Source of the DNA: an uncultured Pseudomonadales bacterium
GTDB lineage: Bacteria; Pseudomonadota; Gammaproteobacteria; Pseudomonadales; Cellvibrionaceae
Length of the DNA: 64,000 nt
Direction of reading: 5' to 3'
NCBI GenBank assembly: GCA_947487765.1
Contig: CANKXO010000006.1
Location: forward strand, 228,155-292,154
Part shown: positions 58,532 to 64,000 of the stretch, piece by piece
How positions within the stretch are numbered: the stretch's first letter is position 1
Layout of the letters: the number at the start of each line of letters is the position of its first letter
Notes under the pieces: model-generated
The model's input: the letters and a program-made list of their open reading frames with translations, nothing else
What the model was told of the DNA's origin: nothing
Databases searched by the model: none
Made by a program: the position numbers and the translations under genes

Positions 58532-59920
58532 ATGAAAAAATACCTCTCTCACTTAATAGATGCCTGGCAAAACCGCCACCAAATTGGTGAGCATAAACGC
58601 CATACGCAAATGCTGGAATTTGTGCCCGCAGCCTTAGAAATACAAGATAAACCACCATCCCCCTTGGGCCGCAAAATTGCCTATACCTTAATTCTGATGT
58701 TTATCATTGCCATCGTATGGGCGTGTCTGGGGCATATTAATATTGTGGCCGTTGCGGAAGGCAAAATTATTCCGAGTGGGCGTATTAAACAAATACAGCC
58801 TTTAGATAAAGGCATTGTTAAAACCATCTACGTCAGTGAAGGGCAGGCCGTCAAAGCGGGAGATCCACTGGTCGAGCTGGATCAAACCTTTACCTCTGCT
58901 GATCACCTAAAGCTACAGCGCGAACAAGAGTACCTCAGTAACACCCTGATGCGCGAACAACACTTTGTTCAATTGTTGGATGACGCCACATCGAACCATC
59001 GATTCAGTCTCACCATTACCAATCCGATCGATCAACAAGCCCAACAGAACTTATTGCAACAGCAGTGGCAGGATTACCAAGCACGCTTGGCGGCACTCAA
59101 TAGCCAGCGAGACAGCCGTTTAGCCGAGCAACAAGTCAACCGTGCCTTAATCAATAAACTAAAAGGCACACTCCCTTTAATCAGTAAACGTGTTGGCGCG
59201 CTCAAAACCTTAATGGATAAAAACTTAGGTGCCGAAGCGCAATACCTTGAACTAGAGCAAGAGCGTGTTGAGCAGCAACAAGACCTCGCTGCAGAAAAAG
59301 CCAGAGCCCAACAGATCCAAGCCTCACTGCAAGAAATTGCACACCAAATACAGTCCCTGACCTCCGAACAGCGCTTACAAGCCCTCCAGCGGATTGACCA
59401 AACCCAGCAACAACTCATCGCCATTGAGCAAGAGCTCAACAAAGCCCATGCCCTCAATAATAAACAACTCATTACCGCGCCAGTGAATGGCCGAGTGCAA
59501 CAACTGGAAATCCATACCGTCGGTGGCATTGTCACTCCCGCTCAATTACTAATGAATATTGTGCCTGAACAAGACCACCTCGAAGTGGAAGCCACCCTTG
59601 AAAATAAAGACATTGGCTTTGTCAGCGTAGGCCATATTGCGGAGATTAAAGTGAATACCTTCCCCTTTACAAAATACGGCATTGTCGATGCCGAAGTGAT
59701 TGATATTACCGCCGATGCGATAGAGACAGAAACGCAAGGCTTGGTGTATACCATGCGTTTAAAAATGCAGGCCTCGGAATTGTATGTCGAGAATAGATGG
59801 GTGGACCTATTGCCGGGTATGTTAGTGAGTGCAGAAGTGAAAACCGGCAGTCGACGGATTATTGAATACTTTTTAGCGCCATTATTGCGGTATAAGCAGG
59901 AGAGTATTCGGGAAAGGTAA
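58532..59920 (+). CDS. Type I secretion membrane fusion protein, HlyD-like
   Basis: The 462-residue protein lies 3 nt after hlyB. A single transmembrane helix lies near residues 47-70 (IAYTLILMFIIAIVWACLGH), then a lipoyl-type half (VAVAEGKIIPSGRIKQIQPL), a long coiled coil (about 120-300) and the C-terminal TEAAAEAD-type part with L-I-T-A-P-V-N-G-R-V-Q-Q-L and LKMQASELYVENRWVDLLPG. It bridges HlyB to the outer-membrane channel. Confidence 0.95.
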   Translation: MKKYLSHLIDAWQNRHQIGEHKRHTQMLEFVPAALEIQDKPPSPLGRKIAYTLILMFIIAIVWACLGHINIVAVAEGKIIPSGRIKQIQPLDKGIVKTIYVSEGQAVKAGDPLVELDQTFTSADHLKLQREQEYLSNTLMREQHFVQLLDDATSNHRFSLTITNPIDQQAQQNLLQQQWQDYQARLAALNSQRDSRLAEQQVNRALINKLKGTLPLISKRVGALKTLMDKNLGAEAQYLELEQERVEQQQDLAAEKARAQQIQASLQEIAHQIQSLTSEQRLQALQRIDQTQQQLIAIEQELNKAHALNNKQLITAPVNGRVQQLEIHTVGGIVTPAQLLMNIVPEQDHLEVEATLENKDIGFVSVGHIAEIKVNTFPFTKYGIVDAEVIDITADAIETETQGLVYTMRLKMQASELYVENRWVDLLPGMLVSAEVKTGSRRIIEYFLAPLLRYKQESIRER

Positions 59921-60100
59921 ACCAAAAAGTATGTTAATTTGATTGATAAATATATTGATGAGATTGAGAAAGAGCTAGAGCTAAAATGAATAGGTTGGTT
60001 AAGCCAAGGTGAAAAATAAAAATATCATCTTTTCTTCTAGCTGAAATTAAATAAATAGTGTCTATAACTGAGATGGTCCGTTATTTTAGGGGAACAGGAT

Positions 60101-60484
60101 ATGCAGCAAGTCAAATCGTCATTTTTGTCAAAGCAAAACCTCATTCATATCGCATTGAGTATATTTATGTTGGTAATATTTTTTGTTGTTTATATTGGAA
60201 TTATGCTGATTATACCGCAGTTTGCAGAGACCTCTAGAGCATTCATCTCTGAAGTTCCCACAGCTTCACAATTTCTTTACGATAATTATATGTATTATCC
60301 ATATTTATTCTATATGGCAAAGATTACTTTCATTTTATACTTTATAAATGTGCTCAGGTCAGGTACTGATACGTCACTATTTAAAAAGATTAGTATCAGT
60401 AATTTGGTTGTATGTGTGATAGTGATAGTAACGACATTGATTTCTCTCTATTGGCCAATAATAAAAATGGGTTCTGTAGTATAA
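60101..60484 (+). CDS. Three-TM membrane protein in the RTX locus (127 aa)
   Basis: GGGGAACAGG precedes the ATG. Three hydrophobic helices (about 15-40, 68-86 and 100-122) are separated by a periplasmic-type loop (RAFISEVPTASQFLYDNYMY). No family recognised. Its location between the secretion genes and the small accessory proteins suggests an immunity or processing role, but that is inference. Confidence 0.6.
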   Translation: MQQVKSSFLSKQNLIHIALSIFMLVIFFVVYIGIMLIIPQFAETSRAFISEVPTASQFLYDNYMYYPYLFYMAKITFILYFINVLRSGTDTSLFKKISISNLVVCVIVIVTTLISLYWPIIKMGSVV

Positions 60485-60555
60485 AAGTGATATAACAATT
60501 TCAAAAGAATTTAAATGTTTGAGTGGTGTTAGAACTTTAGGTGGAGGTGAATAGC

Positions 60556-60990
60556 ATGGCGTTTGTAAATGAATATATTTCTGATGAAGATAGAGAAAAA
60601 TATAATATTGATGATTTGTATATTAGAGAGAATTCTCGCCTTATAAGGAAAGGGCTTTCAGATAATCATAAGCTTAACTGGACTATAGATAGAGAAAGAG
60701 GCTTATATTTAATGAAAGTCAGGGTTGGCAGGGAAGAGCTAAGCAATAGGTCAATATGGATACTTAATTGGCAGGGGCAAGAGATAAAAATTAAAATAGA
60801 TAGGGCTGATGGAGGGTCGCTTACCTATAGTGATCTGCCATATATCGTAATTTGGAATTTAGTTGATATTGAATTAGTAAATGTAACTGATATCACAAAT
60901 AAAAAAGTTATTGAGGTGTTGAAAGAAGCTCTTATTGAATATGGCGTTAATGTATATGTTGATAATGCTGTTGTAAAATTTAATTTTTAA
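60556..60990 (+). CDS. Small accessory protein, paralogue of 61668 (144 aa)
   Basis: ATG 60556 has GGAGG upstream; the longer frame starts at 60541. The protein shares with the 61668 product the motif L-N/T-W-T/A-I-D-R-E-R-x-x-Y-L and the C-terminal helix V/L-I-E-x-x-K-E-A-x-x-x-Y-G. It is acidic and mixed alpha/beta. The two flank the oxygenase gene and precede the RTX gene, so immunity or secretion-chaperone functions are candidates. Confidence 0.65.
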   Translation: MAFVNEYISDEDREKYNIDDLYIRENSRLIRKGLSDNHKLNWTIDRERGLYLMKVRVGREELSNRSIWILNWQGQEIKIKIDRADGGSLTYSDLPYIVIWNLVDIELVNVTDITNKKVIEVLKEALIEYGVNVYVDNAVVKFNF

Positions 60991-61010
60991 AAAATCATGG
61001 AGGATGAAAA

Positions 61011-61061
61011 ATGTCATTAACAGCCAATCAAGCGAATAAGTTTTTTGATAGTATGTTTTAG
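61011..61061 (+). CDS. 16-codon leader ORF coupled to the oxygenase gene
   Basis: ATG 61011 has a perfect GGAGG eight bases upstream and encodes MSLTANQANKFFDSMF, ending TAG, which overlaps the GTG start of the oxygenase (TAGTG). The oxygenase has no Shine-Dalgarno of its own, so translation of this peptide probably couples into it. It could also be the remnant N-terminus of a lost gene. Confidence 0.5.
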   Translation: MSLTANQANKFFDSMF

Positions 61062-61612
61062 TGAAAAGTTTATCCTATGGCGCAAATGTATTTACCACTT
61101 TAGGATTTCTTACTCATGATGAGTGTGATGGCTATATACGAATGAGTGAAGAGATGGAGTACGAGATTGCAGCTATTCAAACTCAAGAAGGTCCTGAAAT
61201 TATTAAGTCTGTTAGAGATAATGACCGAGTTATTTTCGATGATGCAGAACTTGCAGAGTTCTTTTATAAAAGAGCTAGGTCATTTCTCCCTGAAATTTAT
61301 GGTAGTGAATGGCAGTTGGTCGGACTAAATGAGCGCTTTAGGTTTTATCGGTACTCCCAAGGTCAATATTTTAAGTGGCATCAAGATGGTACTTATTGTC
61401 GTTCTGATGAAGAAATGAGCCAGCTATCTTTTTTAATTTATCTTAATGATGGTTTTGTTGGGGGAGAGACGCAATTTGCATGGGATACCATAAAGCCAGA
61501 GGCTGGAATGGTGCTATGGTTCCCTCATCGTATTAGGCATCAAGGAAAGCCTATACAAGCCGGGTGTAAATATATATTAAGAACAGATGTGATGTATCGT
61601 AAAATTTTCTAA
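61061..61612 (+). CDS. 2-oxoglutarate/Fe(II) oxygenase, prolyl 4-hydroxylase-like
   Basis: The 183-residue protein has the jelly-roll pattern: FRFYRYSQGQYFKWHQDGTY with metal ligands H107 and D109, the third ligand H160 in RIRHQG, and K170/R174 for 2-oxoglutarate in Y-I-L-R-T-D. The first strands (GFLTHDECDGYI) fit the P4H class. GTG start, coupled to the leader ORF. It may hydroxylate the RTX protein or a small accessory protein before export; this is inferred from the locus. Confidence 0.82.
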   Translation: MKSLSYGANVFTTLGFLTHDECDGYIRMSEEMEYEIAAIQTQEGPEIIKSVRDNDRVIFDDAELAEFFYKRARSFLPEIYGSEWQLVGLNERFRFYRYSQGQYFKWHQDGTYCRSDEEMSQLSFLIYLNDGFVGGETQFAWDTIKPEAGMVLWFPHRIRHQGKPIQAGCKYILRTDVMYRKIF

Positions 61613-61667
61613 AAATGGAAATTAATAAATTTTAAAATGGCTAATAATTTTATATTAGGAGAATATT

Positions 61668-62099
61668 GTGAGTTATGAGTTAGAAAGAATTACTGTAGAT
61701 GATCAAGAGAAAATACTTAGAGATGCTAGCTATGATCAAAAGAGAGTAAATAACCTTTTAGCTAGAGGAGGACATTTTAATAATGCTTTTGAGTTAACTT
61801 GGGCGATTGATAGAGAAAGAGATTGTTATTTATTTACAGCACCGCCTTTGCCTATGACAGCAACAAAAAGATATTACTTTTATTATGAAAAACATTTATA
61901 CCTTCTTATTATTGATTCAAAAATTACTGATGAAAAATTCTTGTCTACAGGTCATTTTGATGAAGATGTGGATGGTGACGTTTCTCCAGATTTAATAGAA
62001 AAAATAAAAGAAGCCTATTTAGTATATGGGCCATCAGGAAAAGGGCAAATATATCGTGAGCCGTTGGATTTGTTAGTAATTAAAAAGGAGGAGAAATAA
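61668..62099 (+). CDS. Small accessory protein, paralogue of 60556 (143 aa)
   Basis: GTG 61668 follows AGGAG. It contains LTWAIDRERDCYLF, the counterpart of LNWTIDRERGLYLM in the 60556 product, and a matching C-terminal helix (LIEKIKEAYLVYGPSG). The stop overlaps the RTX start (TAATG), so it is translated with the RTX protein. That coupling is what one expects of a chaperone or immunity partner. Confidence 0.65.
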   Translation: MSYELERITVDDQEKILRDASYDQKRVNNLLARGGHFNNAFELTWAIDRERDCYLFTAPPLPMTATKRYYFYYEKHLYLLIIDSKITDEKFLSTGHFDEDVDGDVSPDLIEKIKEAYLVYGPSGKGQIYREPLDLLVIKKEEK

Positions 62100-64000
62100 T
62101 GCCGGTTAGTTCAGCAACTGCTCTAGTAGAGCTTAATAGTAGGAGAGCAAGTGGAGATTTGCTAAATTTGTCTGAGCTATATAGCTTATTTGATGATGTC
62201 TCTGGTGATGTTTTTGGTGCAAACCAAGGTGATACCTATTTGTTATTTAGTGGTTCTCAACTTGATGGTAGCAGCGGAGTTGATTTTGTTAACCAAATGT
62301 ATGATACCGCTTTGATGAATGGGATTCATGATATAGGTTCATCGGAAATTGGTAAGTTTGTTAGTTCTGATGAGTTTTCTGATGCTCTTGAAGATGCTAT
62401 ATCATTAGACAGGTTTGGCGTAACTATTGACTCGGTCACACCTGCTCAAATTTTAGAAATTAGAAATATACACAGCACATTACTAACAGGATATGATTTA
62501 AATGGTAATCGAGTCGAAACAGCTTCTTTCTGGGATTTAGGGTCTGAAAAATTTGTATCTGAAGCAAATGGCAACTTTAGAGTCTTGGCTCCGAATATTA
62601 TTAGCAATGATAGTGTATTTATTCATAGTGAATTACCAGCATTATTAACTAATCAGAATGTAGGAACAATTGAAGGTATTCCAAGAAATGAATTGAGAAA
62701 TATCTTTGATCTCCAGGGTGTTGAAGCTGTTAAAAGCTTGATTACTGGAAGGTCTTTTGAGTCGCTTGCAGCCGCAGGTTTAGGAGCCAATATAGTCGCT
62801 GAAAACATAACCTCTTACTTTGAATTTACAGCTGATCGCTTTAATGAGGAAGGTTATACAGTAGAACAAATGAATAATATTAATGAAGTATTAGCTAATA
62901 CTTCTACTGAGACAAAAACTTATTTAACTAGGGCAAAAGATCTTGTCATCGACCTTGCTAGAACAGCTGGATCTGGCTTGGTTCGAGCTCTAGGGCCAGT
63001 TGGCATCGGGCTTGGTTACTTTCTTGCTTCGGAAGAAGCAAGTGCGGCGGAAGCATCTGGCAATCATGACGAGGCACGAAGAATCATGAATCGTTGGGCA
63101 GCTGAGTCTGCTGGTTCGGAAGTCGGTAGCATTGCTGCCGGAGCAATAGCCGGTATTGGTATAGCTGCTTTAGCAGCTGCAGGTGTTGTAATTGCAGCGC
63201 CTTTGGCAGCTGTTATTGTTATAGGATCTGCATTGGCGGGTGGTTATTTTGGTGGGGCCGCTGCGGGTGGTTTTTATGACATTCTTATAGCGATGAGTCC
63301 AGAGCAGCAACAAGATATTATTAATCGCCTTGATAAGTTGTTATTTGGAGAATACACAAACTCAACACCAGAATTAATCAATAATACGAATAATGGAAAT
63401 TTAAATTTTGAAGGTGTTGAGTTTATTACTGTTGATCGTGACACGATTATTGCTAATGCGCATGATGATATTGCCTGGCGCTATGCATTGCGGGAATTAA
63501 ACCCTTTTATCGTGAGTAATGCTGAATATGATAAGCACAACTCAGATTCAAGCCTTGATTTATATGACCCAAATTCTGATGCGGGCTTCATGACAGATGA
63601 ATGGATTGTCAATCGTGCTAGCTTTTTAACATTCGAGCGGTTATATAGAAATACAGGAGATACTGATGGCGTTTACGATATGCCTGTGGGTCTACCAGTT
63701 CCTATTCCTGGAGATATTCGTTTCATTGATGATGTGAATGATGAGCGTTATGAATTACGTGTGGACGGAGTTGATCTAGGTATTTTGCCAACAAAAATCA
63801 TTCATTTTGGGGGAGATCAAACTGACACTCTAACAGGAGGAGGTTCTGATGATAGGCTGCATGGTGCTGGAGGAGCTGATTCTCTTAATGGTGGCGAAGG
63901 AGATGATTATTTAGAAGGCGGTCATGGTAATGACACCTACCGCTTTGATTACGGTGATGGCGAAGATATTATTGTTGATAACGGTGCAGCTGATGATAGC
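62099..64000 (+). CDS. RTX exoprotein, N-terminal 634 residues (runs off the right edge)
   Basis: ATG 62099 follows AGGAGGAG. Residues 1-330 are a novel, mostly polar N-terminal region; residues about 345-400 form a long hydrophobic Ala/Gly-rich hairpin (IAAGAIAGIGIAALAAAGVV, then IAAPLAAVIVIGSALAGGYF) like those of colicin- or RTX-type pore formers. From about residue 575 the nonapeptide repeats begin (GGGSDDRLHGAGGADSLNGG, then E-G-D-D-Y-L), followed by the GNDTYRFDYGDGEDIIVDN domain typical of RTX proteins. HlyB/HlyD next door should export it by a C-terminal signal beyond the window. Confidence 0.9.
   Translation, partial: MPVSSATALVELNSRRASGDLLNLSELYSLFDDVSGDVFGANQGDTYLLFSGSQLDGSSGVDFVNQMYDTALMNGIHDIGSSEIGKFVSSDEFSDALEDAISLDRFGVTIDSVTPAQILEIRNIHSTLLTGYDLNGNRVETASFWDLGSEKFVSEANGNFRVLAPNIISNDSVFIHSELPALLTNQNVGTIEGIPRNELRNIFDLQGVEAVKSLITGRSFESLAAAGLGANIVAENITSYFEFTADRFNEEGYTVEQMNNINEVLANTSTETKTYLTRAKDLVIDLARTAGSGLVRALGPVGIGLGYFLASEEASAAEASGNHDEARRIMNRWAAESAGSEVGSIAAGAIAGIGIAALAAAGVVIAAPLAAVIVIGSALAGGYFGGAAAGGFYDILIAMSPEQQQDIINRLDKLLFGEYTNSTPELINNTNNGNLNFEGVEFITVDRDTIIANAHDDIAWRYALRELNPFIVSNAEYDKHNSDSSLDLYDPNSDAGFMTDEWIVNRASFLTFERLYRNTGDTDGVYDMPVGLPVPIPGDIRFIDDVNDERYELRVDGVDLGILPTKIIHFGGDQTDTLTGGGSDDRLHGAGGADSLNGGEGDDYLEGGHGNDTYRFDYGDGEDIIVDNGAADDS

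Noticed and set aside
59074..59535. 153-codon minus-strand frame inside hlyD
   Set aside because: Ser/Cys/Arg-rich antisense shadow of the coiled-coil region.

Overview
The window looks like the chromosome of a gammaproteobacterium (moderate to low G+C, Shine-Dalgarno starts, RTX/type I secretion, a LuxR-type regulator, an Hcp-family protein). I cannot name the species from sequence alone; a marine, Oceanospirillales-like host is only a guess. About 1-49.6 kb is one large prophage. Its left end and any integrase lie outside the window; a DUF2924 gene runs off the left edge. About 51-64 kb is bacterial accessory DNA.

Layout. (1) 1-3.4 kb: DUF2924, a tiny gene, and an unrecognised two-gene cargo block between 21-bp imperfect direct repeats. 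(2) 3.5-14.3 kb: phage replication and recombination operon: HTH protein, Sak4-like ATPase, DUF669-like partner, SF2 helicase, zinc-finger protein, Cas4/RecB-like nuclease, TOPRIM/RecA-fold primase-helicase, an iteron cluster (putative origin), RuvC-like resolvase and a DUF6362-like regulator. Three homing elements have entered it: two HNH genes, and an intein in the P-loop of a now truncated second helicase copy. (3) 14.7-23.8 kb: accessory island with YegP, a membrane protein, Hcp followed closely by a ShosTA-type PRTase/DprA pair, a ParB-methyltransferase fusion, and a run of small orphan genes. Eight promoters of nearly identical design, on both strands, serve the small genes. (4) 23.8-49.6 kb: late genes. 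The head is lambda-like (terminase, gpW, portal, S49 protease/scaffold, decoration protein, capsid E). The contractile tail is P2-like in P2 gene order (V, W, J, I, H, FI, FII, E/E+E' with a conserved -1 frameshift, T, U, X, D). Lysis genes follow. Three AT-rich membrane-protein cargo genes and one large antisense gene interrupt the late operon.

(5) 49.6-51 kb: apparently empty, but it holds a decayed minus-strand two-gene operon. (6) 51-56 kb: HTH protein, alpha/beta hydrolase, and a LuxR-type regulator without luxI, flanked by two small paralogues. A 16-bp palindrome inside a 23-nt exact repeat lies just after luxR and again at 50.5 kb. (7) 56.2-64 kb: HlyB/HlyD type I secretion genes, small accessory proteins (two of them paralogues), a prolyl-4-hydroxylase-like oxygenase with a leader ORF, and the N-terminal 634 residues of an RTX protein with a hydrophobic hairpin and the first calcium-binding repeats.

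The strongest candidates for something undescribed are the eight-promoter regulon of small genes, the Hcp-ShosT-ShosA arrangement, the disabled P-loop intein with adjacent HNH gene, the intrinsic terminator inside the protease/scaffold gene, and the RTX locus with its oxygenase and paralogous small proteins.
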